From positions 476,001-540,000 of the forward strand of contig JAFEUB010001529.1 in NCBI GenBank assembly GCA_024529925.1: a stretch of 64,000 nucleotides of DNA, given 5' to 3'. Of this stretch, positions 37,401 through 63,118 are shown piece by piece. The notes beneath the pieces were generated by a model. The model made no database searches, had not been told where the DNA came from, and saw nothing but the letters and a program-made list of their open reading frames with translations. How positions within the stretch are numbered: the first letter of the stretch is position 1; every line of letters starts with the position of its first letter. The position numbers and the translations under genes were made by a program. This stretch comes from Ophthalmolycus amberensis (lineage: Eukaryota; Chordata; Actinopteri; Perciformes; Zoarcidae).

Positions 37401-39144
37401 GAAATGACGTAGCCTGGTTGCTGGGGGTGAACACCGGCTCTCCTGGAGGGGTACTGTGACGGAGTGTAAACAGGCAGGCAGGGCCTGCTCTGCTCCTGCA
37501 CCCCTCCTCCACAGGTCCAGGAGCAGGTCGACCAGGGCCCCCAGGCGCCCCAAGAGCCCTGAATTTCTCCCTGCTCTGCCCTGAACTCCTCTTGGGGCGC
37601 TGCCCTCTCAGGAACCTGCATGGAGATGAAACAACTGAGATTAGCGACACCGGAAAGCGTCACGCAAAGTGCGTGCCAGGGACTGATGGAAAGCCTCCAT
37701 CAACAAGACTTTAATCTCCCCGGATCATGGCGTCGTGTCAAGGCTCAAGTCAGTGACCTCATCTCATCAACATGACTATCCTGCCCCTCCGCCTCCACCA
37801 CTGTCCATGAAACAGACCTCTGTTCACGGTTATAAAGCCCCGATTTGGCTGATTAGTGGGTGTCTGTTAAAGGCCTATCCCCTATTGGCTACCTGTGTTT
37901 CTCACTGTTGACTCTAACTCTCTGTGCAACTTTGCCAGGGACATATTAGCGTCGATCACTGCACTCTCTGTTTGAGGAACCAGCCAGGGGGAAGCCTCGT
38001 GCCAAGGCGGCTTTATCCGCCGAGCAGCTTGGAAATCCCACTCTTTAAGGGAGCACTTTGTCTCCATTCACAGCAACCTCTCTGGGCAAACACATGGCCG
38101 TAGTAAAAAGCTCAGCTGCCTTTGACTTTTAGCAAATGGAGAGAGAATACAGAAGCATTGGGGACAGTTGGCAGGAAGTTCCTCTTGTGTCAATCAGCCT
38201 GTGCAGCTATTCAGACCTACCCTGCCTCAGCCTTTGTAACTCAACGCCACTGTCATCTCCCGGGGTCAGCCATGGGTTACACAGCTGGACTCCCCGGCGG
38301 AAACACATTGAGCCGACTTGCACCCCCCCCACCCCCTTCTAACCCGATTGGGTAGTCGATCTGTCAGTCAGCTTCATCGACGAGGCGCATTCCACTGGTT
38401 TTCTTCCGTGTGGTTCTTGAGTCTCCAGAAGTCAAGAGATGGCTCTCTGACAGCAGACACAAGCCCTCTCGTTTCCACTGCAATCAACAGAGCTTTCTGC
38501 TCATGCTCCCATTACAAGTTAACAGATTAGCACCCTGGTCAGGTTCCCTGTGGGGGGGGGGGGGGGGGGGACTTGCACACACTGGGACAGAGGAAGCAGG
38601 AGTGAAAGTCTATCACTTAGGGCGGTGTTTGGCTATGCCAACGAGACACGATCATGCATGCCATCTCCAAGCGGAGGAGCGTTCCACCAGCCTGCGCCAA
38701 CCATGCGTTCAGACGGGTTGATTAAACAACATCACAAATTCCTGGAAACATCCGAGGGAGGTCTGGCAACGCGTGCACGAGGGTGTCAAAAAGCACACAG
38801 ATTTATTGATTTTTATAAGCAACTGCTGCTCACCCTTCTTTGGTCTGTTGAGCGCTGGCAGTCCAGGAGGTCTGACAGCAACAGCCAGAGGACAGAAGCT
38901 CTAGAGAAAAACAGACTGTTTACTGACACAATCAAGAATGTACTGTACGTAGCACTGTGATGCTAACAAAATATTGCTAAATTGAGAGATTAATGGCCCA
39001 TCAGAGAATGAGACAGTTACATAAAAACATTCATCTGCATTTAAATACAAATTACTAAAAAGAAACAAGCTTTTAAAGAACTACGAGATCCGTAATTGAA
39101 ACACTTTGACATTACCTGGCAATCCAGACGCAGGCTGCCTGCAT
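588..39144 (-). CDS. thsd4: thsd4 (ADAMTSL6), long form: whole coding span, 17 exons
   Basis: This gene encodes a secreted ADAMTS-like matrix protein without a protease domain. Members of the family bind fibrillin microfibrils in the extracellular matrix. I assembled it by eye from GT-AG boundaries and phase continuity. Coding exons, in order, are 39144-39116, 38900-38834, 37615-37293, 36151-35731, 34904-34802, 32423-32287, 8805-8601, 5922-5747, 5586-5490, 5264-5066, 4900-4771, 3887-3683, 2800-2626, 2124-1951, 1784-1605, 1066-922 and 730-588. Once two single-base excesses are discounted, the product is about 968 residues; I recall about 1018 for human. Domain order is signal peptide (1-25), TSP1 (about 53-100), linker (140-280), cysteine-rich and spacer (281-520), six TSP1 repeats (about 575-920) and PLAC (922-968). 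Identification rests on near-identity to remembered human THSD4 across the spacer and TSP1 repeats. Exons 10 and 13 are frameshifted as given. Confidence 0.95.
922..1066 (-). CDS. thsd4: thsd4 exon 16: second half of last TSP1 repeat
   Basis: The exon begins at the first cysteine of the CSKTCEGGFRVREVRC motif and runs through CLSDD and CNPEPC, ending one base into the Asp codon shared with exon 17. It is 145 nt (48 codons plus one base). The acceptor CCAG abuts 1066 and the donor is GTCAGT at 921-916. Like the other TSP1 exons, the intron falls between the Trp-rich strand and the first Cys. Confidence 0.92.
1605..1784 (-). CDS. thsd4: thsd4 exon 15: TSP1 repeat
   Basis: Exactly 60 codons, phase 0 at both ends. 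It starts CSAECGAGSQQRSVVC and ends with the Trp-rich strand of the next repeat (AKWYHTDWSA). The acceptor ACCCAG precedes 1784 and the donor is GTGAGT at 1604-1599. The match to the corresponding human THSD4 exon is close (QQSC, LK.CGAKW). No frame problem is seen. Confidence 0.93.
1951..2124 (-). CDS. thsd4: thsd4 exon 14: TSP1 repeat
   Basis: 58 codons, phase 0 at both ends. It opens CSADCGMGVRTRGVLC, contains TNHISSLPLEGCG, a stretch strongly conserved with human THSD4, and ends IEWFTGPWSQ. Acceptor CACAG, donor GTATGAG. Confidence 0.93.
2626..2800 (-). CDS. thsd4: thsd4 exon 13: TSP1 repeat, frameshifted as given
   Basis: It opens CSVPCGLGQRSREVRC and runs in frame to DEECNMNLRP. The frame then breaks at about 2692-2702: the literal frame meets a TGA within six codons, while the family sequence (INVENCDKGSC, then AKSWFYTEWGNK) continues one frame away. 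The exon is 175 nt, whereas the flanking phases (0 and 0) require a multiple of three and the human counterpart has 58 codons (174 nt). So there is one surplus base in the stretch reading CTGCGGCCCGATC on the coding strand. Splice sites are intact (acceptor CGTAG, donor GTGGGA). It could be a sequencing error or a true null allele. Confidence 0.88.
3202..3239 (+). repeat. 38-bp dispersed direct repeat, copy 1
   Basis: CTACCAGGCAGTAATGTGTA and onward to GTGACTTGC. It recurs at 4210-4247 with two mismatches, in the neighbouring intron. Confidence 0.9.
3683..3887 (-). CDS. thsd4: thsd4 exon 12: TSP1 repeat
   Basis: 205 nt, one base completing Phe and then 68 codons. It contains WDIGEWSECSKSCGLG, HRQVLCRQSYANRTL and CSEWQIRSEWTA. 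This is among the best-conserved parts of THSD4. Acceptor GGGCAG, donor GTGAGT. It spans the core of one TSP1 repeat plus the leading strand of the next. Confidence 0.94.
4210..4247 (+). repeat. 38-bp dispersed direct repeat, copy 2
   Basis: Second copy of the motif at 3202-3239, about 1 kb away on the other side of thsd4 exon 12. It lies 25 bp before the 23-bp triplication, which shares the word TACCAGG with it. Confidence 0.9.
4273..4341. repeat. 23-bp tandem repeat, three copies
   Basis: Three identical head-to-tail copies of a 23-bp unit beginning TTACCAGGCTCTTATG, at 4273, 4296 and 4319, within a thsd4 intron. Confidence 0.95.
4771..4900 (-). CDS. thsd4: thsd4 exon 11: TSP1 repeat
   Basis: 130 nt. 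The acceptor GTTAG gives the human-like length between CGK and IFHCVSRL. The alternative AG six bases downstream would shift the frame against exon 10. The exon carries SCDTSSRPTP and CNLQPCPAF, ending two bases into the Phe codon. The donor is GTGAGAG. Confidence 0.9.
5066..5264 (-). CDS. thsd4: thsd4 exon 10: linker into TSP1, frameshifted at a G7 run
   Basis: The exon start is fixed by phase (two bases complete Gly, then NAVNGQGG, matching human FNGQ). The exon end is fixed by NWKLAGATECSASCGKG. These two parts lie in different frames, and the switch falls at the run of seven G at 5172-5178 (C7 on the coding strand). With six, the frame runs from QERFNP into PPFSPENQVP and PPRRERQYNWK. Length 199 nt versus the required multiple of three also indicates one surplus base. 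The literal frame terminates soon after at a stop near the end of the exon. A homopolymer miscall is the simplest explanation; a real allele is possible. Confidence 0.87.
5490..5586 (-). CDS. thsd4: thsd4 exon 9: end of spacer
   Basis: 97 nt starting at phase 0 with MIFQQPNPGVHYEYV, corresponding to the human IHQQPNPGVHYEYV stretch that closes the spacer, then a less conserved Pro/Gln linker. Acceptor CTCAG, donor GTAGATG. It ends one base into the next Gly codon. Confidence 0.92.
5747..5922 (-). CDS. thsd4: thsd4 exon 8: spacer module
   Basis: 176 nt encoding LRSRSGRSIINGNWAID, then GKYEGGGTMFTYRRPNEI and STAGESFLAEGPTNEILDVY. This is the ADAMTS-type spacer and is nearly identical to human THSD4, the strongest single identification in the window. 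Acceptor TCCAG, donor GTAAGT. Confidence 0.96.
5923..8600. other. thsd4 intron 7 (2.7 kb)
   Basis: AT-rich intron without recognised coding sequence. It contains ATT/GTT trinucleotide-rich sequence (about 7773-7810) and an ATGT microsatellite (7828-7853). Confidence 0.7.
7828..7853. repeat. ATGT microsatellite
   Basis: About six perfect ATGT units in a thsd4 intron. Confidence 0.95.
8601..8805 (-). CDS. thsd4: thsd4 exon 7: cysteine-rich/spacer junction, shared by both isoforms
   Basis: It begins at phase 0 with SLGCDDYLGSGKVMDKCG, contains the family CGVCGGDN motif and VFKHSLTKVGYHKIVEIP, and ends NYL plus one base. Acceptor CACAG, donor GTGGGG. It lies downstream of the 23.5-kb intron. 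It is the first exon common to the long form (from 32287) and the predicted short form (from 22191), both of which end at phase 0. Confidence 0.95.
11898..11976. repeat. perfect 79-nt inverted repeat (38-bp stem, 3-nt loop)
   Basis: The left arm at 11898-11935 is exactly complementary to the right arm at 11939-11976 around a GGT centre. The arms carry the core TATTAGGGAAGAGAATGT. Complementarity stops abruptly at 11897/11977, and there is no obvious target-site duplication. Confidence 0.97.
14255..14860 (-). pseudogene. hAT-type transposon relic with BED-type transposase fragment
   Basis: The left edge starts CAGTGGTTCTCAAACTTTTT, the terminal motif of many vertebrate hAT elements. On the minus strand, 14854-14639 is open and encodes YDDAYLALGFTVNAVGDEER followed by PVCVLC, resembling the N-terminus of ZBED5/FAM200-type domesticated hAT transposases (tyrosine-rich lead, Gly-Phe-Thr, then a paired-Cys zinc ligand). 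Only the N-terminal part of the transposase is present and the matching right terminus is not found, so it is a truncated or internally deleted copy. The exact right boundary is uncertain. Confidence 0.65.
17752..18300. mobile_element. nonautonomous hAT-type element with 8-bp target duplication
   Basis: Terminal inverted repeats CAGGGGTCTCAAACTC (17760) and GAGTTTGAGACCCCTG (to 18292) are perfectly complementary. They are flanked by the direct duplication CCCTAAAC at 17752-17759 and 18293-18300, the 8 bp expected for hAT. The body of 533 bp encodes no transposase. It holds a 10-bp GGGCCGCAAA repeat near the left end and a diverged minisatellite of about 20 bp. Confidence 0.92.
17991..18135. 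repeat. diverged ~20-bp minisatellite inside the hAT-type element
   Basis: About seven imperfect units of the form CTCATAATTTTGACTTTCTAT, with lengths varying by one or two bases. Confidence 0.85.
18535..18700. repeat. probable interspersed repeat fragment, unclassified
   Basis: A block with GACCATGAAGCAGGGTATGC and TTGTGATTGACAGGTCGCTA. These phrases I recall as repetitive in teleost genomes. It directly abuts the L2 fragment. No terminal repeats found. Confidence 0.35.
18735..19567 (+). mobile_element. 5'-truncated L2-class LINE (reverse transcriptase C-terminus, 3' UTR, tail)
   Basis: An open frame from about 18738 to the TGA at 19353-19355 encodes the C-terminal part of an L2/CR1-clade ORF2 protein. 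Diagnostic phrases are SRLDYCNGVF, LQLIQNAAARVLTKTRR, LHWLPVQQRLDFKILLLVYK, SFSAPHIWNKVPE and FKSRLKTFLF. A short 3' UTR ends in four TTGCC units (about 19545-19567), the simple-repeat tail used by L2 elements. The frame is intact over its last 200 codons, so insertion is not very old. Lacking the endonuclease and most of the polymerase, the copy is dead. Confidence 0.92.
22191..22262 (-). CDS. thsd4: thsd4 alternative first coding exon (short secreted isoform)
   Basis: Twenty-four codons starting at an ATG with a purine at -3. They encode a textbook signal peptide (MLSGLALLLLVCLHMRVQG) followed by KPRSQ and a strong CAG/GTAGGA donor. Phase 0 at the donor matches the phase-0 start of exon 7 at 8805, predicting a secreted protein of about 632 residues that lacks the N-terminal TSP1 repeat and linker. 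A short THSD4 isoform (ADAMTSL6-beta) is known in mammals; equating this exon with it is inference. A TTTTCTGCAG just upstream of the ATG could instead be an acceptor, so the exon may not be the transcription start exon. Confidence 0.75.
22263..22620 (-). promoter_or_regulatory. thsd4: candidate internal promoter/5' UTR of the thsd4 short isoform
   Basis: Immediately upstream (in gene sense) of the alternative ATG lie an A15 run (22372-22386), C-rich coding-strand blocks and a long GA repeat (22521-22541; CT on the coding strand). Polypyrimidine tracts of this type are common at vertebrate internal promoters. Assignment is by position only. Confidence 0.3.
22513..22545. repeat. G-run plus GA microsatellite
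   Basis: A G10 run followed by about ten GA units, upstream of the alternative thsd4 start exon. Confidence 0.95.
24245..24340 (-). mobile_element. retroelement 3' end with GATAA tail, inverted
   Basis: Repeated AAGATAAGATA abuts GACTTTATTGTCCCGAAGG and AAATTTGTC. Read on the minus strand this is the 3' end of a non-LTR retrotransposon of a type common in fish. Related ends occur at 47.5 and 53.5 kb. The family (Rex1- or L2-like) is not certain. Confidence 0.6.
31379..31416. repeat. GT microsatellite
   Basis: About 18 GT units within the thsd4 intron. Confidence 0.97.
32287..32423 (-). CDS. thsd4: thsd4 exon 6: cysteine-rich module
   Basis: 137 nt encoding CELNCRAIGFRFYVRQ, VIDGTPCGLNDTS and LCVVGKCS, matching human ELNCQAMGYRFYVRQ and VIDGTPC. 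Acceptor TTTCAG, donor GTAGGC. Two bases at the start complete a Val codon. The next exon is 23.5 kb away at 8805. Confidence 0.95.
32424..34801. other. thsd4 intron 5
   Basis: 2.4 kb of AT-rich intron. No coding segment or classified repeat was recognised. Confidence 0.6.
34802..34904 (-). CDS. thsd4: thsd4 exon 5: start of cysteine-rich module
   Basis: 103 nt encoding ACPPSSRHIRAVQC, then SSYNNRPFMGRLYEWEPF, matching human IREVQCASYNNKPFMGRFYEWEPF. Acceptor CCTCAG, donor GTAGGT. It ends one base into a Val codon. Confidence 0.95.
34905..35730. other. thsd4 intron 4
   Basis: 826 bp; nothing recognised. Confidence 0.6.
35731..36151 (-). CDS. thsd4: thsd4 exon 4: Gln/Pro/Ser-rich linker
   Basis: 421 nt. 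It opens after TCCTCAG with RVTQITPGRYGYGRAPY and TPLQTDT (human IGPGKYGYGKAPY and LPLQTDT). A poorly conserved Gln/His/Ser-rich linker follows, including WAPLYQPGSVNQ, ending HNRICNSN before a GTATGC donor. No folded domain is apparent. The low-complexity middle diverges quickly in the family. Confidence 0.92.
36152..37292. other. thsd4 intron 3
   Basis: 1.1 kb; contains a C17 run at 36493-36509, otherwise nothing recognised. Confidence 0.6.
37293..37615 (-). CDS. thsd4: thsd4 exon 3: N-terminal TSP1 repeat
   Basis: 323 nt. It opens VPERAAPQEEF and encodes WGAWGPWSTCSWTCGGG and QEQSRPCLP, the first TSP1 repeat with its WxxW-type Trp pair. A Tyr/Ser/Arg-rich segment (AGRYYNSSSGG) follows. 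Acceptor GCAG at 37616-37619, donor GTACTG. It ends two bases into an Arg codon. This repeat is absent from the predicted short isoform. Confidence 0.95.
37616..38833. other. thsd4 intron 2
   Basis: 1.2 kb; contains a G19 run at 38552-38570. An ATG-led open segment ending at a GTGAGA donor near 37.9 kb is not signal-peptide-like and is not used in the model. Confidence 0.6.
38552..38570. repeat. G19 homopolymer
   Basis: Nineteen consecutive G, with further long G or C runs at 36493-36509, 39439-39456 and 59249-59264. Length in the assembly is unlikely to be exact. Confidence 0.95.
38834..38900 (-). CDS. thsd4: thsd4 exon 2: second half of signal peptide
   Basis: 67 nt after a TTTTTCTCTAG acceptor. 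It encodes ASVLWLLLSDLLDC followed by QRSTDQRR and a GTGAGC donor. The tail aligns with human CPQPSTQHRK directly before VPQR, as VPER follows here. There is no in-frame ATG, so translation must start in an upstream exon. One base at the start completes a codon, compatible with the AG left by the exon ending at 39116. Confidence 0.8.
39116..39144 (-). CDS. thsd4: thsd4 exon 1: start codon of the long form
   Basis: ATG at 39144-39142 with G at -3, nine codons (MQAACVWIA) plus two bases, and a CCAG/GTAATG donor. Joined to the next exon it gives MQAACVWIARASVLWLLLS, a plausible signal peptide. It was chosen because its phase-2 end is what exon 2 requires. The exon probably begins at an acceptor upstream (AATTCAG or TTTTAAG). 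It is short, so chance is not excluded. Confidence 0.6.
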
Positions 39145-39826
39145 AGCTCCTGAATTCTTTAAGTTGGACACTTAAAATGTGAAATAGAGAAGTTTAAATT
39201 AGCACACCTGACGGGTCCTGACATTTCCGGCACAAACGCTGTCTGTGGGACCCTGCAGTAAAGAGGCACTGGAGCTAAACACTATCCATCTACATATAAT
39301 TCATCTTTTTAGTTGTTTAGAGCATCAAGATGTGAATAGTATCAAAATGTAAATATTACTGTCCCTGTGTGCCATAACTATCCCACCAATGTCAACATCC
39401 TGCCACTATCCCTCTGCCTCAAGACACTGACTCGGGGTGGGGGGGGGGGGGGGGGGAAGAAACGACTTCTACCCACTTGACCATGTGAGTTGACCTTCTC
39501 GGACCTCTGACTCCTAATGAGGCAGCACCCCCTGCTGAAAAACTGCAAAACAGCAGGTCTTGGGATGCAGTTAGAGCGAGACCTTCACCTCTCACCCCAG
39601 ACCATATAACTCAGCCCTGCTTGTCTAAATTTAGCTCATTGAACCAGACAGGGTGGTCAAAAAGTCCTGCACACTTAATAGCGTCCAAACCACAAGAAAA
39701 CATACAGAATACACGGTATGCGATTATTGTCGGGAATAAAGAAAACTCCCCATAGCATTACATTTTTAATTAAAGAAGTCATTAACAATCAACATTGACA
39801 GCCCGCGTCTCATCCCGTCCACGTAC

Positions 39827-40380
39827 CTGCAGGTGATGAAAGTATGGATTTGCTACTCCACTGTACTTTCTAACTGCTGTATCCTACACTGTAGCGATCA
39901 CAGATGATTCACTTCCAAGAGCAGGTATCCTCATGTGTTGGAACATTAATCCAGGTGGATATTCGGGGTTTTCCCTCCAGAAACTTTGTGCTAAACCATT
40001 TAAATGAACAAATCCGTATGTGGAGTAGCGAATCAGATCCTGGCGCAGGAGAAACTCCGGACCTTGGTCATCCTTGGTGATTCCAGCGCTTATGCTTGCT
40101 TTTTTACGCGCAAAGCCACTGAATGACAGAAAGTTGGAAAAAACGGACACGGCAGAAAAAGAAAACAACCCTCTTCTGCGCCCTCCGCCGCAATAGGCGC
40201 TCTCTCTCTCTCTCTTTGCGTGTGTATGTGCGCCATGTAAATATGTAGGTGTGTGTGTGTCTCCTTCTCCCACTCCTTGAGTGGCGCGCTTACATGCTGT
40301 CTGTGTGTGGAAGAAACATACTCTCTGGCATCTCTTCCTCTCACACTGAAACGTCCAAATCGCTGAAGTGAAGCCAAAGC
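39827..40380 (-). promoter_or_regulatory. thsd4: probable promoter and untranslated first exon of thsd4 long form
   Basis: A relatively CpG-rich stretch with a pyrimidine-rich tract (CTCTCT repeats on the plus strand, 40199-40214) ends at a strong CTGCAG/GTACGT donor at 39827. No frame gives an ATG-led product compatible with exon 2, so it is best read as an untranslated 5' exon plus core promoter. The exact start site cannot be seen; no clear TATA box was recognised. Confidence 0.35.
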
Positions 40381-43300
40381 TCAAAAAGCTGCACCACGCG
40401 CCCCTGTTGGTAGACACCAAGGGCACGTATGCGACTTTTTTATTTTCCTGAAATTGGTCATCTGCACGCATTGTGGTCACGTTAACCAGTTTGGATACTC
40501 TGTAATGGTTTAACCCCCGGACAGGAAAGAGGCCAGTAAATGTATTCCTCTTATGTTTAGCACTAACTTCAACATTTGCATGGTGTTTACTAAACTCTAC
40601 CACATTCTAAACAACAAGTATAACAGCAATCACACAAATAAACTCTGTTATATACAAAATTGAAATTCAGTAGGATTAAAGAGTCAGTTCAAATCACAAA
40701 ATTAAGAAAAGGGAGAAAGCACTTTTCGGTTGATGCTTCTATTGGCTGATGAGGCTGGGTAAACTGATCACTTTTGTCAACGGTCTAAAATGTGACCCCA
40801 AGTGCACCGAAGAAAACATTGTTGGACTGACACCGCTCAGAACAGCTGTATTGTTGTCTCAAAGGTAGAACAAATACAAACGAAATGGAGGGACATTATA
40901 ATCTACTGTTTGGCACCATCAATTCATTCATTAAGAGGAAGCAAGTCACCCGGATTCAGCCATCACTTTGTGTCCAAAAACACAAAATTGAATAAACTAA
41001 AATACTTTAAGGCTCATTAAAAAATGTGACATGGTTTGTACAAAAACCTCCATATTTATGAGGGTGGTACTAAAGTTCTGCACACTTATGTATCACACCC
41101 TACAGGTGTGGTGACATATTTTCTATATGTGCAAAATCACTGACATTCACTTTCTCATATTCGTGAACTAAAAAGGCTTGATGTGCTGTTTTGTTTGGCA
41201 TGTCTAATTTGACAGAACCAAACCGAGCTTTGCATGCTTCAGTGGTTTACACACCACAGCTGGAAACATGCTGGCTTGACAATGGCTTCATTATGTAGTC
41301 GAAATGTAATCTGTCAAAACTGTGAAATCTATCAGTGTAGCCTGTACCTACAAATACATCTGCTCATCCATGTGCCACTGCCCTATATGTCTCTATGTAG
41401 GAACCTTCAGGGGAGCCGGTCCTGTTGTTGGCCCCATTCACTGGTGCATATATGTTGATGCTGCTCAGGAATTTGCCTTTAACCCCAATGTTTCCAAACC
41501 CTTCACAGGCAAACTGAGCCTCCAATTTAAGCTTCTTCAATGAACCACCGTTCCGGATGACCCATTGAAGGCCTCTCAAGACGAGACGTGATGGAGCAGG
41601 GGAGTCCCTGATGTCCGACACTGGACACAAATATGCCTCGATTTGCCAATGAACACCTATTAAACTGAAAAAATAGATATCCATTGACACTTCAATAGAA
41701 TAATATAGTTTACATCACTTCAGTATTTGCAAAAATAAATAAATACATTTAATATAACTTTCGGTTAATAATATTTGAACAAGAGCCAGATTATTGCACC
41801 GGTAACTAAAATAATGTAATCTGATTCATAATATTAAAAAAAAGAAAAGAAAGAAAGAACAAAATGGTTGATCTAGAAATAAGCAAACAATGTTGCATTT
41901 GTTACGTTAATTGTGAGTTTTAAACCTCCAAACAAATTGAAATTACAGTTTCAGGTGCTTATTTTTGGCAGTGAATGGCCAACAATAAACAATGCACTTG
42001 GTTCACTCCAGGAGAAACTATTAGTTGGTCCTGTGAGGTGGAACGAATTGGCAGCTGTGTCTCCAGATTAGACAAAAGTCGATCAGAGGGTCTAGCACAG
42101 CCTCCAAACCTGCGCTCGGGATTTATAGAAGAGAATATTGCATGACCCTGGTCCTCTGGTAAATCCGTGTTAGTGCAATAATGCTTCCTTCGCTCCACTC
42201 ACTCTTTTTGCTGGTACTCTAACCTCCTCTATGTGTGCAAAATGACTACATTACTCTGTTAAACAGGTACAAACAGCTGAATGAAACAAGTTCAGGCATG
42301 TTCTCTGGGCGGTTGTCAAAAAGTATTCTGGGACATGTTGGTAATAACTAACTAAAATAGAAGTACGCAAGGCAGACTTAGAGAAAGTGGGTCAAACAAA
42401 CGTGGATTCATTTTATACATATACAGTATATACAGTAGATACCAATACCTGAGCCCTTCTTGGCCGATCTCCACTGTGCGTTGGCAGAACAGAACAGAGG
42501 CCTGTAATGATATGCTGTTGTGAAAGAAAAAAACACTGCTTTGAATTTATCACGTCAACTTCATCTGAGGCCGAAGAGTTACAACTTAGATTTTTTTTTA
42601 AAAGCCATTATAATGAACCAAAACATACATGAGGAATTGTACAGTTAAGTAGATACGTTTGTCTAGTGTTTAAATTCCTGCATTCCTGCCAAAAGTAAAG
42701 CTCTGTAAAGAACAAATACTACTTTTAATTTGAGCAACAGATTGCTTGTGGGAAAGACATATGGACTTTGTGTCAATGTGTTGGGCCTTCTTAACTGTGT
42801 GGGCCTCAGGAGTTGCTGCACTGTCTGGACTTCCACACTGCTTCAGCTCTGACTCATCGTTCTCGCTCTCTGCCTCCGCGTCTGCATGCTGTCAGTAGTC
42901 ACGGAGCTCTGTCAAGTCCTTTGGGACAAGACTTCTCTCACACAATGTTGACAGCCATAGTACCATAAAAGAAGACGAAATGTGTCAGAACAAACCAATG
43001 TTGTTTATTGGAGCTGCTCAAAATAAACTTGCTGGAGCTTTTTAACAGCAGACATTCGCACCGAATGGTTTCTTGTCAAAAAAAAAGGACTAAATAAAAC
43101 ACGGCATTTATTTTTGATGTCGGTTTGAGATCTTTGTGGGACAGGTGGGCCAAAAAAGCAACACATTACGCAGTCATACTTCTTATACACATGTTTAGCT
43201 ACACGTCTCTGTCTTCCATTGGAGGATATACTAACTACATCATGCTACTTAGTGGGAGCAATAAATGTAATATTTGTGTTTCTATAAATGTCTGTACAAA

Positions 43301-44567
43301 GCGCTGGAAGAAATGAACTAAAGAAGCCTTTCACACGATTGTCTAGAAGTCTGGTTTAGATTCAACTTCCTCCAGACAGTGCACCACCTGTATGATAGAG
43401 ATGAATTTCACAGATGGATAGAAAAAAAGAAAGAATTCTTTGAGAGCTATTGGTCACCAATGAACAACCAGAAAACAACCGAATGTAATACACAAACTGA
43501 TGGTGTACAAACCCCATGGTGTGTGCCTGATGTTGTTTGACACTCCATGTCGGTGCTGCGCTCCCCTCTAACATGCGTGATTAAATAAGGGGTTAAAAGA
43601 ATTCTTGGTGGGACGGTTTGAGTAAGGGAGCCTGGAACAGGTGGTGATAAACTGGTGAAGCCTCTACGCCTTTGGGGACATTCCAATCTGAGTTCACACT
43701 ACCAAGGGCTTCGTGGTTGCTGGACCTGCTAGCGCGCACACACACACACACACACACCCTAGGCCTCACCGGAGACCGATGGTCTACGCACAAGATGTTG
43801 ATAATGCTGTCCTTCAAAGTGAAGAGGGGGAGCATTAACATATTTTAGATGTTATTCTTGCGCCTAACGAAACAACTGATCTGAACCCACTTGACTTCTT
43901 CACTCCTGTTTAAAAGAAGAAAAAAAAAATAAAGAAAAAAAGGTTTCCAGAGAGAGCAATAGTGTTAATACAGAATCTTTTAATACTAATAAGTACAATA
44001 CAGAAAATCAGTGGTAAACAAAGAAAAAGTCCTTGTCCTTGTTTGTGCCCTCCTTTTATACGTCAGACAGGAGAAAGTGAGCGAGCGATGCATGAAACAT
44101 TATTTAAGACACGGAAAAATCACTCGATAGTCTCGACAAAAGAGACTCGGTTCATTTTCAGCTGATGACAGTTACGGTGAAGAGGGGTCATTCAGAAAGC
44201 TTTTAAAGTGCAGCTTGCTCCGTAGGGGACCACGATGCACTGTGACCCGACACGTCCCCTTTCACTCTCTTCAAGTATATCACAGCTCCAAGCATTGAAG
44301 AATCGAACGGATTGTTTTTAGTGGAAATCTACATTCTTTGTCATGACAATTCCTCTAAATCACTCTGCATCCTTCTTAATTAAAGAGCTACACACTCGTC
44401 GGGGAAATACACCTTTCCGTTTCCACCGACGATCACAGCTGATAGTCGGTGATAAGTTACTGAGTGATGACGTGTTAAATAAATGAGTTTGTGATGGCGC
44501 CCCGGTAAAAGCTATGTCCACGTGTGTTGGTGTGTGTGTGGTCTTAAGTGTGAACCTTCGGTCCTCT
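40381..44567. other. intergenic region between lrrc49 and thsd4
   Basis: About 4.2 kb between the thsd4 promoter region and the lrrc49 stop codon, including the lrrc49 3' UTR at its right end. ATTAAA on the minus strand at 43984-43979 is a possible poly(A) signal. An unexplained minus-strand open frame lies at 41364-41690. An AC microsatellite sits at 43735-43759. Confidence 0.5.

Positions 44568-63118
<18,551 letters not shown>

Noticed and set aside
39884..40603. 239-codon minus-strand open frame
   Set aside because: It spans the putative untranslated exon and promoter, has no conserved domain, includes His/Thr runs from simple repeats, and does not connect in phase to thsd4.
42449..42501. 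Possible 53-nt minus-strand exon flanked by TTACAG and CAG/GTATTG
   Set aside because: Good-looking splice signals, but the peptide matches neither neighbouring gene and the thsd4 model is complete without it.
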